In this document: piece by piece, positions 54,901-62,928 of the stretch
Layout: each line of letters opens with the position of its first letter
Numbering within the stretch: position 1 is the first letter of the stretch
Assembly: GCF_001542875.1 (NCBI RefSeq)
Contig: NZ_LMAF01000001.1
Span: 62,001-126,000 of the forward strand
Direction: 5' to 3'
DNA from: Erythrobacter sp. YT30
GTDB taxonomy: Bacteria; Pseudomonadota; Alphaproteobacteria; Sphingomonadales; Sphingomonadaceae
DNA length: 64,000 nt
The notes under the pieces: generated by a model
The model's database searches: none
Told to the model about the DNA's origin: nothing
What the model saw: only the letters and a program-made list of their open reading frames with translations
Translations under genes and position numbers: made by a program

Positions 54901-55285
54901 CATTCATGATCCAGATGTTGTCACCGCCGCCGCGATCGGATGTGAAGGCAATACGCGAGCCGTCGGGCGAAAAGCGAGGGTGCACTTCCCACGCCATGCC
55001 CTCGGAAATTCGGCGAGCGCTGCCACCAGTGATTGGAAGTGTGTAGATGTCGCCCAACATTGTGAACACGACGGTCTGGCCATCGGGGGAGACATCGACA
55101 TCCATCCAAGTGCCTTCATCGGTTTGGATGGGGACTTGCTTGATCGTCGCGCCTTTAGGTGCTTCGACATCCCATTCCTCAGTGTCCTCACCATCCTGAT
55201 CATTTGCAAGGGCAACGCCGGCGCTCGCCAGAAATGAACCCGTTAGCAAAGCCGCCACAAAGCGGCGCGTGGTGAAGTGACGCAT
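51941..55285 (-). CDS. Secreted TolB-like beta-propeller / amidohydrolase fusion
   Basis: 1114 residues. Signal peptide ends VALAN (about residue 28). The first ~640 residues form PD40/WD40-like propeller repeats (many SPDG and SRDG turns such as FSPDGSRIAF and WSPDGRFIA). The last ~430 are a metal-dependent amidohydrolase with VMPGFVDAHHHGPHG, MEHNV, IGAHGQQPG and VGKLADLLVL. The tail is His/Gly/Asp-rich (THSGGGHNHGDGDG), a likely metal sink. Probably a periplasmic or exported hydrolase of a cyclic amide or peptide; substrate unknown. Confidence 0.88.
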   Translation of the reverse strand: MRHFTTRRFVAALLTGSFLASAGVALANDQDGEDTEEWDVEAPKGATIKQVPIQTDEGTWMDVDVSPDGQTVVFTMLGDIYTLPITGGSARRISEGMAWEVHPRFSPDGSRIAFTSDRGGGDNIWIMNADGSDKRQLTEESFRLLNQPTWSPDGRFIAAKKHFTTQRSLGTGEIWMYHVSGGGGVQVVERRDEALQKELGEPIFAPDGKAIYYTRNTTGGNTFIYAQDSNSGIFAIEKHDLETGEVTTAVDGYGGAVRPAPSPDGTEIAFVRRDKDTSQLWTKDIASGRERMIYDALDLDVQETWAVTGVYPNMDWTPDSRSIVFWAGGKLNRVDRDGSNHAVIPFSINDTRGIADAPHPAIEVSPERFATKMAKFGTLSPDGTRVVFETLGKLNIKSARGRDGARPMTGDSSDAIEAYPAFSRDGSKLAFVRWTDDGLGQVMVANANGRNARVVSKLPGHYANLAWSPDGRMIAYEKRTGGYLTAPEQSENPGIYLQPANGGDPVLVTRSGSTPQFGAANDRIFMIDQSGDKLALMSADLDGEKRRTHATGSLVNDFRIAPDGKTIAFRQNYEVFAMPVIPGGKPVDVNEDKGPVPITKVSDGGGDFMGWARGGETLFWSLGPDLKQAQVSDFFRSAPKNDDDEGGYETPDSAISMAVTVNKAAPTGTVVITGAKVLTMAAGLDKEDAGVIENGVIVIEGDRIAAIGAADQIAIPQGATTIDASGKIVMPGFVDAHHHGPHGTDELIPQQNWSLVQDLALGTTTTHNPSSDASLIFASAERQQAGTLLAPRIFSTGEIVYGAKAPSVYARIDSYEDALAHVRRIKAQGGISIKNYNQPRREQRQMVARASAEENMLVVAEGGSLFGMDMNLIADGNSTMEHNVPGDVFYEDVLQFFGQSNTNYTPTLAVTYGGLAGDPYWRQATDVYDHPLMIHTPPKALLASTARRTKAPEWAFVDDNAAREAKKISDRGIKVSIGAHGQQPGIGAHWEIWSFARGGFSAVEALKTATIYPAQSLGMEKDVGSLEVGKLADLLVLTADPTANVRDSDKIESVMLGGRMYDAKTMAEVATGDGGRRAYWWEAGQGGSAGGSEQATHSGGGHNHGDGDGDSHSN

Positions 55286-55425
55286 GTAAGTATCTCCCGT
55301 GTCGGACCCCGAGCCATGCTTCTAGAATTGGCAATGAGAATTGTCACGAGGCGCGTCTGGTAAATTGGCGAGCTTGCGCAAGAGTTTAGCCGCGTAGGTG
55401 GCAGGCACTGGACAAAGGCTAAAGC

Positions 55426-57303
55426 TCAACCAGTAAGTTGTGTCGCAGAGCTTTCGAAGAGGTTCGCAGTTCTGCTTGGGGCAGGCCCCATTAAGCTCGT
55501 TGGCCAGCCTCGTTTTGCCCAGACGCGCGTAAGCCCCAGGCGTTCTGCAAACGCTCCGAAATCCTTGTGCGCCCGAACGCTTTCGGATTCGAGTGTCGGC
55601 TCCCAGATGCGCGCGATACAATAGCCGACATAGGGGTTTGGCTTGTCGAGAATGTTCTGCATGTAAGATGCCGCATCGCCAAGAAAGAGAAAGCCGATCA
55701 CAGAAGCTGCTGTGGGCTGCGCTTTGGGATTGTTCAGTCTGCTTTTGAGAGCCGCGCTCACTATCAGCTTCGCCACTGGCGCTTTCTTGAGATACGCCCG
55801 GTATACGAGGCGGCGGACCACGGGCCAGCGAAGTTCGGCCTGCTCGATCGGGGCGAGGCCATCAAAGTTGGCTTCCATGAATTCGATCGCCGCATCAGCA
55901 GCGCCGCGTTCGGCCATGCGATGCGAAACACCAAAGGCGGCTGCACCAAAACCTAGCTCAAACGAGCGACGAAACGCGGCCTCTGCTTCTTCAAACTCGC
56001 CAATCGTCAGCAGCAGGCCGCCATAGGTCGTATGCCAGATCCCGCACAAAGGATCTTTCTCCAGAATGCGCTCCCAATACGGGCGAGCCTGATCGTGAAG
56101 TCCCACCGACATCAGACCGAGCCCAAAGCCAGCCATTGTTTCTACATTGTTGGGATCGAGCGTGACGGCTTCTTCAAAAATCTCGAGCGCATCATCAAGC
56201 TTCCCACGATGTGCGGCTCTCATGGCTTTTACAAGCAACGCCATGCTGCATTGCGGGTTTAGTGCGAGGGCATGATTGAGCGCTGCATCGCTGTAATCAA
56301 AATGCTTCTTCCATTCCGGCGTGCGGGAGAACTCTGGCAGGATGAAATGCGCCAAGGCGAGCCATGCATGCGCATCTGCAAACTCCGGATCGATGATTAC
56401 GGCCTGTTCCAGGAGATCGATCCCGCTTGGAATCGTTGTCTGTCCATTTAGCCGATGAACGAGTTTGCGGCCTTGCAGAAAGAGCGCGTATGCCTCGGGC
56501 GAGCGAGTAAGCTTGGCAATTGGAAGCGGCGTCGTTTCGACGCCCAGTATTCCTGCCAATTGATGCGAAATGGATTTCGCAATGAGATCCTGAAATTCGA
56601 AAATATCAGAAATCACACCATCGTATGTTTCCGACCAAAGCTGTTCGCCATTGCTTGATCGCACCAGCTTTGCAGTAATCCGCACGTCGCTCTCAGACTT
56701 GCGAAGCGAGCCTTCGAGAAGGTAGCCAACATTCAAAAGCGCGCCGATTTGCTGAGCTGTCTTAGTGCTGGTGTCGACCGCGAAAGATGACGTTCTGCCA
56801 ATCACGGTTACATTGGGCATGTGGGTAAGAGCGTTGAGAATTTCCTCCGCCATACCGTCGGCAAAATGCCCCTGATCGCTGTGCGGGCTGAGGTCGGCAA
56901 ATGGCAACACTGCAATGGACCGCGCGAGCTTCGATGCTGACATCTCTGGAACGGCAAGGGTCTGCGTTGGCTTTAGCCGGTACCCCCGTTTGGGAATGGT
57001 CTCGATGCAAGAGGCGTCATCAAAATTGCCCAAGGCCTTTCGCAGCAGAGAAATAGCGCGCGTCAGGCTGTCATCGGCAGCTTCGTCGTCATTCCAGATT
57101 TCATCAAGTAGAGTAATGCGCTCAACAACTTCGCCTTCGCGCCTTTGGAGGCCGACCAGAACCGCCATCACTTTGGGTTCGAGTGAAACACTGTCATCGC
57201 CGCATGCAATGGCGTTCAAAGCCGGGGTCACACGGCACTGTCCCACCGAAAATGCTTCCACGATTGCCCCCCTGACAGCAGCAGTTTCCGCAACGTCAAT
57301 CAT
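55426..57303 (-). CDS. CadC-like winged-helix regulator with TolB-like and TPR domains
   Basis: About 625 residues from ATG 57303; a TTG 5 codons up is also open. N-terminal OmpR-type winged HTH (about 15-110; VSLEPKVMAVLVGLQ, IETIPKRGYRL), a TolB-like domain starting RSIAVLPFADLSP near 128, then TPR repeats to about 500. No membrane helix is obvious. It is divergent from the small secreted-protein gene at 57417 with about 110 bases between, so that gene is a candidate target. Same architecture as the regulator at 49.5 kb but only distantly alike. Confidence 0.82.
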   Translation of the reverse strand: MIDVAETAAVRGAIVEAFSVGQCRVTPALNAIACGDDSVSLEPKVMAVLVGLQRREGEVVERITLLDEIWNDDEAADDSLTRAISLLRKALGNFDDASCIETIPKRGYRLKPTQTLAVPEMSASKLARSIAVLPFADLSPHSDQGHFADGMAEEILNALTHMPNVTVIGRTSSFAVDTSTKTAQQIGALLNVGYLLEGSLRKSESDVRITAKLVRSSNGEQLWSETYDGVISDIFEFQDLIAKSISHQLAGILGVETTPLPIAKLTRSPEAYALFLQGRKLVHRLNGQTTIPSGIDLLEQAVIIDPEFADAHAWLALAHFILPEFSRTPEWKKHFDYSDAALNHALALNPQCSMALLVKAMRAAHRGKLDDALEIFEEAVTLDPNNVETMAGFGLGLMSVGLHDQARPYWERILEKDPLCGIWHTTYGGLLLTIGEFEEAEAAFRRSFELGFGAAAFGVSHRMAERGAADAAIEFMEANFDGLAPIEQAELRWPVVRRLVYRAYLKKAPVAKLIVSAALKSRLNNPKAQPTAASVIGFLFLGDAASYMQNILDKPNPYVGYCIARIWEPTLESESVRAHKDFGAFAERLGLTRVWAKRGWPTSLMGPAPSRTANLFESSATQLTG

Positions 57304-57416
57304 ACGGAAATCCGCCAATTCTTCAATCCCCTCACATTTCCCTCACCTTTCCCACAGGACGAGGTTAGCGGCTTGATGGCAGGGCGGCGTTCTGGATTGT
57401 ACAGAGGGGAAATATC

Positions 57417-57881
57417 ATGAAGAAATTCAATAAAATGCTTGCTGCTGCCGTGGTGGCTGTAACGCTACCTATGGCCGCGCCAGCTGCCGCTCAGATGGAA
57501 ATCTATGAAAATTGGGAGCCGGCCGAAGAGGTGACTGAACTGACTTTCGTGAAAGTCGATCAGGGGCAGGAAGAAACCTATGTTGAAGGTCTCAAATCCA
57601 CCTGGGTTGCCGCGAACAAGATCCAGCAAGAGCAGGGCGTCATTTCCAGCTTCGGCATCTACATGGTTCCGTACAAGGAAGAATATAATATGGTGCTGAG
57701 GGTGAGCTTTCCGAGCGGGGAAATGCTGCAGCCGAACAAGGAACGCTACATGAATTTCTTGGAGGCATTCGGCAAAGCCAATATCGACCAAGGCAACAAA
57801 ACGGTTCTCGAACTCTATAACAAGATCCGCAAAATTCAGAGCGTAGCGCTGCTTCGCGAAGTGAAGCTCATCGAAGACTGA
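57417..57881 (+). CDS. Small secreted protein of unknown function
   Basis: 154 residues with AGAGGGGAAAT before ATG. Clean signal peptide ending PAAAQ (about residue 25). The mature part is acidic, without Cys, and reads like an alpha/beta ferredoxin-like monooxygenase (ABM/dabb) fold: LTFVKVDQGQEETYVEGL, then GIYMVPYKEEYNMVLRV. I cannot name a family. It is divergent from the CadC-like regulator and followed by a terminator. Confidence 0.78.
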   Translation: MKKFNKMLAAAVVAVTLPMAAPAAAQMEIYENWEPAEEVTELTFVKVDQGQEETYVEGLKSTWVAANKIQQEQGVISSFGIYMVPYKEEYNMVLRVSFPSGEMLQPNKERYMNFLEAFGKANIDQGNKTVLELYNKIRKIQSVALLREVKLIED

Positions 57882-57924
57882 AGAACCCTTCGGCTCGTGC
57901 CGAGCGCAAGAGCGCCGGTCTTAC

Positions 57925-57976
57925 GGCCCCGGCAGGCTGTGTTGCGACCCTTTATCTGCTGGGGCCGTTCCTTTTA
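57925..57976 (+). terminator. Stem-loop after the small secreted-protein gene
   Basis: GGCCCCGGCAG (57925-57935) pairs with CTGCTGGGGCC (57956-57966), one G-T pair, followed by GTTCCTTTTA. Lies between converging 3' ends of the secreted-protein and Crp/Fnr genes. Confidence 0.65.
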
Positions 57977-57985
57977 CGAAGCGAA

Positions 57986-58759
57986 CTAGTCCCAGCCCTC
58001 GTTCAAATTGAGCGGGCCATCGCCGTAGAGATAGCTTGGATCGAAGTCGGCGTATTCGCGCAGTGCGTCCCAGTTATCGGTGTAGAGTGTCCCGCGGCGG
58101 ATCTCTGCAAGTTCCAATTCTCTGATCTTGCTCACCGCTCGATTGGCATGGATCGGGCTAACTCCGCACATATCGGCGATGTCTTGCTGCGTGAACGGTG
58201 TGCGAAGGGCCCGCTCGCTCGCGCGATTTGTCAGCTCCAGGCGCGTTTGGAGCTCGCAATAGATATGCGCAATTCGCCGGGGCGCATCGAGCCGTTCAAG
58301 CATTTGTATCCATTTGCGGTGGATCGATGCATCAAGCAGCGTTGCAAACCATAAGGCACGCGCGATTTTCGGTCTTTCCTGCATCACGCCTTCAAGTGTG
58401 GCGTGGCGCACGATCCCTATCTTCACATCATCAACCGCCACGACTGAATGATCGAGCCGTTTCAGTGCGAATCCGTGCAGATCGACGAAGTCACCCGGCA
58501 GATGCACGCCGACGATGTACCGGCGATCGCTTGTTTCGATCGTACGAAACATAAAGCCTGAGATGAGAATGCTGCTTACATCAGTCCGCTGACCGCGCTC
58601 GACAAGGGTTTCACGCGCGGGAAGAGAGAGGGTGCCGTCGATCAGGCTCTCCACGTATTGCAGATCATCGTGCTCAAGATGCTTGCGCAGCCTGCCCGCC
58701 AAGAAATTGGCGGTCTGCGGAAACGCAATTTCACTTGAGGCTTCTGGTGGTGTCAACAT
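57986..58759 (-). CDS. Crp/Fnr-family transcriptional regulator (paralogue 1)
   Basis: 257 residues. N-terminal cyclic-nucleotide-binding-type beta-roll with VHLPGDFVDLHGFALKRLDHS, a dimerisation helix, and a Crp-type HTH (TPFTQQDIADMCGVSPIHANRAVSKIREL, in parts). It lacks the Cys cluster of FNR and the canonical cAMP-binding Arg-Ser/Thr, so the effector is unknown; it belongs with FixK-like alphaproteobacterial regulators. C-terminal tail FDPSYLYGDGPLNLNEG is shared with the next gene. Confidence 0.88.
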   Translation of the reverse strand: MLTPPEASSEIAFPQTANFLAGRLRKHLEHDDLQYVESLIDGTLSLPARETLVERGQRTDVSSILISGFMFRTIETSDRRYIVGVHLPGDFVDLHGFALKRLDHSVVAVDDVKIGIVRHATLEGVMQERPKIARALWFATLLDASIHRKWIQMLERLDAPRRIAHIYCELQTRLELTNRASERALRTPFTQQDIADMCGVSPIHANRAVSKIRELELAEIRRGTLYTDNWDALREYADFDPSYLYGDGPLNLNEGWD

Positions 58760-58846
58760 ACGCGCTGGACATAGAGCCCGTTTTCCAACGCAGTCTATTG
58801 ACAGATGTTAGCTTCGCGTCGTTTTTTTTGAGCAACTTAATCTAGG

Positions 58847-59620
58847 TTAAGCATAGCCCTCACGAAGGTGGATCGCGCCTTCGCCGTAGAGATAGTCGGC
58901 CTGGAAACATCCAAATTCCTCGAGCTGCCTCTTGTCACGAATGGTGACACGTCCGCGCTCGAATTGCGCGATGTCCTTCTCACGCAATTCCTTGAGAGCG
59001 CGATTGACGTGAATGGATGTAGCACCGCACATATCGGCCAAATCCGACTGGGTTAGAGGGGTTTCGAACCCCGTCTCATCACCCAATTCGACCATTCGGA
59101 GCCTGCACCAGATTTCGGAAAAGATGTGCGCTAGCCGCCGTGCAGTCGTGAGCTGTTCAAGCTTCATCACCCATTCGCGGTGCATTGCCGCATCAAGCAG
59201 TGTCGAAAACCATAGTAGGCGCGCGAGGTGAGGGTGATCTGCCATGATCTCGCGCAGCTTTTTATGCGGCACGTATCCAACTTTCACCTCTCCAATCGTA
59301 TCGATGTTGTGGTCGAGACGCTTGAGCGCAAAGCAATGCAAATCGACAAAGTCTCCGGGCACGTGAAAGCTGACACCGTACCTGTTTTCTTCGCCATCAA
59401 TGGTACGCAGCACGAACCCTTCAATCAGCATTGTCGAGTGATCGTAGACTTTGCCATGTTCAAGAATGCGCTTGGGCTTGTCCAAAACGGCCACTTCGTA
59501 GATCGCATCCTCCAAGATGCGTTTTTCAACCTCGGACATATCGTGGCGCAATCGGCCTGCAAGGAAGCGGCCAGTGTTTGGGAAACGTGCGAGTTCATGT
59601 GTGATTGTGCCCGGCAACAA
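58847..59620 (-). CDS. Crp/Fnr-family transcriptional regulator (paralogue 2)
   Basis: 257 residues, same length and layout as the neighbour at 57986-58759: beta-roll with FHVPGDFVDLHCFALKRLDHN, HTH with TPLTQSDLADMCGATSIHVNR, and tail FQADYLYGEGAIHLREG. No FNR-type Fe-S Cys cluster. It starts at TTG 59620, supported by a strong GGGAGAGGGG site 3-4 bases upstream and by alignment with the first residues of the paralogue. A tandem duplication is inferred. Confidence 0.87.
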   Translation of the reverse strand: MLPGTITHELARFPNTGRFLAGRLRHDMSEVEKRILEDAIYEVAVLDKPKRILEHGKVYDHSTMLIEGFVLRTIDGEENRYGVSFHVPGDFVDLHCFALKRLDHNIDTIGEVKVGYVPHKKLREIMADHPHLARLLWFSTLLDAAMHREWVMKLEQLTTARRLAHIFSEIWCRLRMVELGDETGFETPLTQSDLADMCGATSIHVNRALKELREKDIAQFERGRVTIRDKRQLEEFGCFQADYLYGEGAIHLREGYA

Positions 59621-59709
59621 CGTCCCCTCTCCCTCAGATTCGATGGACCGCGTAGCAGGTTGTGGCCCGCGGCGCGATATCTTGAACCAATGTTAGTTTT
59701 GGGAAGAGA

Positions 59710-60555
59710 TTACCGCTGAGAGCGCAGACGCCTGATGGTGTCTTTAAGCTCATTCTTGACCTGTGCCCAAGCGAGCAGTGCGAAAAGAGCGGTGCCGCCG
59801 ATGACATTGCCGAGCAGCGTTGGCAGGATATTGTCTAGACCCATTGCCATGAGGCTGTGATCGCCGCGCCATGCCAATAGGAAAATTTCGCAAGATCCCA
59901 CCACAACGTGCGTGAAATCGCCCACAGCAATTACGTAAGTCATCAGGAAAACAAGCCATAGAAAGTTGTTCCCAGAGCTTGGTCGCATCCACACGAGCGC
60001 GGCGATCAGCAGCCCCGATGGCATTCCTCTCGCGAGCGACTCCGCGAACGAGAGGCTTTCGACTTTCTTGCTGATCGCAATCATAGCCTCCAGCGTTTCG
60101 GGTGTGACAATCGGCGTCGACATGAACAGCCACGCCATAATGGCTGTGCCGATGAAGTTTGCGACGAGGCTTATTCCCCAAACCCGGCCCATGTTCAGGA
60201 AATTGGACGAGGAGGGTGCCGCGATGGCTGGCAGAACCGGCGTGATCGTATTCTCGGTGAACAGTTGCAGTCGGCAAAAGATCACGAGGATGAAACCGAT
60301 CGTGTAGCCCAGGCTTTCAATTGCGTGGCCCAGCGGCATGTCGCCGACATCGGCGTGCAACACCGCTTTTGCGACAAACGAAAAGCTGACGAGAATTCCC
60401 GCAGCAACAGCTGACCAAAACAGAGAGAGCGTTGGACGGCTCATCTCTTCAATCCCCTCCCGCGCAATCTCAATGTAGATTTCGGGGGAGGTGGGTTGTT
60501 CTACTTTTTCGAGCTCGTCCTCTGAGGAGGGGCCGATCAGATCGTCATTCTCCAT
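59710..60555 (-). CDS. Formate/nitrite transporter family channel (YfdC-like)
   Basis: 281 residues with an acidic N-terminal extension of about 35 residues and six core helices. The LQLFTENTITPVLP motif and the GDFTHVVVGSCEIFLL segment resemble the YfdC branch of the FNT family rather than FocA. The ion transported by this branch is uncertain. The two Crp/Fnr genes lie downstream on the same strand. Confidence 0.87.
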   Translation of the reverse strand: MENDDLIGPSSEDELEKVEQPTSPEIYIEIAREGIEEMSRPTLSLFWSAVAAGILVSFSFVAKAVLHADVGDMPLGHAIESLGYTIGFILVIFCRLQLFTENTITPVLPAIAAPSSSNFLNMGRVWGISLVANFIGTAIMAWLFMSTPIVTPETLEAMIAISKKVESLSFAESLARGMPSGLLIAALVWMRPSSGNNFLWLVFLMTYVIAVGDFTHVVVGSCEIFLLAWRGDHSLMAMGLDNILPTLLGNVIGGTALFALLAWAQVKNELKDTIRRLRSQR

Positions 60556-60778
60556 GCGGCGTCGCTTTGCTCATACTTGCTTCTCTAATTCGAATCTCAT
60601 GAGGCGGAGGGTATCGCGGCATTGCCGCGTGAAGCCCCACATTCTCCCCATCCAAACTGTCTTGCAGATACGGTTTTGTCCGGTCGCGGTTCCTGGGCAG
60701 GGGCAGATGCGGACGCTGAGAAGTGCTCGAAGGACGCGCAAATTTGAACCAACAAGCAGCCCCGCGTGTTGAGTGTGT
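60556..60778. other. Divergent promoter region, FNT gene / DUF202 gene
   Basis: 223 bases without a gene. On the minus strand GGAAC (60693-60689), 16 bases, CGTA is one base off the EcfG consensus and about 115 bases before the FNT start. I see no other clear signal. Confidence 0.35.
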
Positions 60779-61156
60779 ATGTCCAGTGCAGGAGATTCAG
60801 GAAACACAGAGAGCGAAACAAGAACCGATCTCGCTGAGGACAGAACCATCCTTGCCAATGAGCGCACGTTTGCTGGCTGGATGCGGACTGGCCTTGCAAC
60901 GGTGGGTATCGGTCTCGCTTTCAATGCTGTTTTCACGAAAATTGACCCAGCTTGGATCGCGCGCTCAATCGCGTCGCTTTTTGTCTTTGTGGGGATCATG
61001 ATCTTCTACATCGCGCAGCGAAAATCTTGTCAGGTCATCCAGAGGATGGATTCGCACGAGATCAAACCAATCGAGACGCTCAATATGCGATTGATTGCGG
61101 GCCTGATGTCGCTCGCATCTGCGCTTCTCTTGATGGCGATCTGGTTCCTGATGTGA
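60779..61156 (+). CDS. DUF202 (YidH-type) membrane protein
   Basis: 125 residues. The DUF202 signature RTILANERTFAGWMRTGLA precedes the first of three predicted helices (GIGLAFNAVF, SLFVFVGIMIFYIA, LMSLASALLLMAIWF). The function of the family is not established. ATG 60779 is preferred to the GTG two codons earlier. It is divergent from the FNT gene and converges on the MscS gene. Confidence 0.88.
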   Translation: MSSAGDSGNTESETRTDLAEDRTILANERTFAGWMRTGLATVGIGLAFNAVFTKIDPAWIARSIASLFVFVGIMIFYIAQRKSCQVIQRMDSHEIKPIETLNMRLIAGLMSLASALLLMAIWFLM

Positions 61157-61347
61157 TTGCAGGCCAATCGCCAGTCCAACTTTCAAAAACAAATGGACGG
61201 GAAAACCCTCCCAATGAATGACACCAATGAAAGCGGATTACAGCCAGATCGATTGTTTCGCATCAATGTGCGCCCGGCGGCGGCAACCACTTTTTGGTAA
61301 ATTACGTAGGACAAAGCCGACTTACTAAAGGCTTGGTAAAGCTCTGC

Positions 61348-62751
61348 TCATTCAATTGGGCGCGAACCGTCGAGCAAGTCGTCTTCGCCGCCTTGCGATC
61401 TCTCCTTTTCAACGGTCTGAGTGATGTACTCATCCGGGCTTACATCTGTCGCGATATCTCCATCGGTTGGCGCAGGACCCGCGGTTTTGCCTTCGTCTTT
61501 CACCGATGGTTTCTGCGCCTTCGAAACAGGCACTCCGCTCTGGTCAAACCGCAAACGATAGATCGGTTCGGGCAAGGTGAAGCCATCAGCTTCCAGCGCA
61601 TCTTTGGCGGCTCTGATGGCAAGGCTCCGGGCCTTCAAAAAGTCAGCTTCGGTCTGATCAATCCAGCCATGGAAGCGGATAATGATGCTGGAATCGCCGA
61701 CTTCCTCAATCGCTGCGAAAGGTGGTCGGTCCTCAAGGAGGAAGGGAAGCTCCTTCAGCGCTGCAACGCCCGTTTCCATACCGCTTGCAGGGTCATCTTC
61801 CGCGTCGACGCCTAGCGTAAAGTCAAACCTGCGCTCTGGATTGCGGGTGTAGTTGAGAATGACACCCTTAAACACGTCGGCATTGGGGATGCGTAGATGA
61901 TTGCCCTCCATCGTCATCAGGATTGTTGCGCGTGAGGTAAGCCGAATTACGACGCCTTCATGATCGCCGATGAGCACGTGATCGTTTGATCGAAATGGCT
62001 GGCGAAGGCTCAGCATGATTGATGCGACATAATTTTCGAGTGTGTCGCGCACTGCAAAACCGATAGCGATACCAATGACGCCTGCACCGCCCAGTATGGT
62101 ACCCATAAGTGTGTTTGCGCCAAGCAGATTTAAGGCGACAACCAACCCGGCGATAAATGCGATCACTCTGACCGCCTGCGACACCAGTTCGGCAAGGAAA
62201 ACATTGGGCAGAATTGTCCGCCACAGCGAACTCCAGCGGGCGAGGAGGTGGCCAATCAGCGCGATGAAAAAGAAAACGCCAAACGCGACACCCAAAAGAG
62301 GCAAGCCGGCTATGGCGGCATCGACAGTGTCGGACAGTCCTTCGACAGCGGGTGAAATGTTACTTTCAATGTCCCTCAACCGTTCGATGGAATCGCGCAC
62401 TAGGATGACGCCGTCTACACGCTCGGCAAGGGCGATCGCGTCTTCTGCTGCCTGGCTGTTGGCGACTTCGCCGCTTAATGTGACGACACCCGATTGCGCC
62501 TTTACCGAGACACCTTCTAGGCCTTCGATCTCGTCATAGATCGCGCGCAGGCGCTGCGTAATCAATTCGTCGAGTTGATCGCGTTCTTCCGCAATCGTCT
62601 CTTCGCTGCCGATCTCTGGAACTGTGATTTCGATCGGATCAGATTGAGCCTCGTCGGCGCTCGTTTCGTCCTGTGCGAATAATCCGTTCCCCATCATAAG
62701 CGCAGCTAGGCTGGCGAGTAAGGCTTTCATTCCCAGAGATATTCTCGTCAC
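61348..62751 (-). CDS. Mechanosensitive channel MscS family with N-terminal BON domain
   Basis: 467 residues. Signal-like N-terminus ending LFAQ, a periplasmic BON domain (about 55-125; VSVKAQSGVVTLSGEVANSQ), three or four helices, and the MscS core with the pore helix region GGAGVIGIAIGFAVRDTLENY and the beta domain (MEGNHLRIPNADVFKGVI). BON domains bind membranes or phospholipid. It probably releases osmolytes upon hypo-osmotic shock. GTG 62751 has AGGA upstream; ATG 62730 is an alternative that gives a better signal peptide. Confidence 0.92.
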   Translation of the reverse strand: MTRISLGMKALLASLAALMMGNGLFAQDETSADEAQSDPIEITVPEIGSEETIAEERDQLDELITQRLRAIYDEIEGLEGVSVKAQSGVVTLSGEVANSQAAEDAIALAERVDGVILVRDSIERLRDIESNISPAVEGLSDTVDAAIAGLPLLGVAFGVFFFIALIGHLLARWSSLWRTILPNVFLAELVSQAVRVIAFIAGLVVALNLLGANTLMGTILGGAGVIGIAIGFAVRDTLENYVASIMLSLRQPFRSNDHVLIGDHEGVVIRLTSRATILMTMEGNHLRIPNADVFKGVILNYTRNPERRFDFTLGVDAEDDPASGMETGVAALKELPFLLEDRPPFAAIEEVGDSSIIIRFHGWIDQTEADFLKARSLAIRAAKDALEADGFTLPEPIYRLRFDQSGVPVSKAQKPSVKDEGKTAGPAPTDGDIATDVSPDEYITQTVEKERSQGGEDDLLDGSRPIE

Positions 62752-62858
62752 TGATCCTGTCCTAACGTCTTAATGACTTTTCCGCACGTAAGGTCATGCG
62801 CGGCTATAGCGACGCCAAATTCTTTCAAATAGAGCCCAAACTGCGCAGCATTAATTTG

Positions 62859-62883
62859 GGAACCTGCATAAAATGCAGCCATT
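62859..62883 (+). promoter_or_regulatory. Near-consensus EcfG promoter of the sigma factor gene
   Basis: GGAAC (62859-62863), 16 bases, CATT (62880-62883): one mismatch from GGAAC-N16-CGTT. It is correctly oriented, 45 bases before the ATG. Suggests autoregulation, or control by the principal EcfG. Confidence 0.45.
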
Positions 62884-62928
62884 CCATAATGGCATTCCGC
62901 AAAAACACATAACGGCCCGGAGGCCTTG

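Noticed and set aside
58837-58850. TTAA-N6-TTAA resembling a CtrA box
   Set aside because: Spacing is 6 instead of 7, the second half lacks the C, and it overlaps the 3' end of the second Crp/Fnr gene.
60669-60693. GGAAC-N16-CGTA before the FNT gene as an EcfG promoter
   Set aside because: The -10 element deviates in its last base and the site is over 110 bases from the start codon; kept only as a remark, not a promoter call.
61190-61300. Short plus-strand frame of about 35 codons between DUF202 and mscS
   Set aside because: Weak start signal, unremarkable composition and no family resemblance; cannot be supported as a gene.
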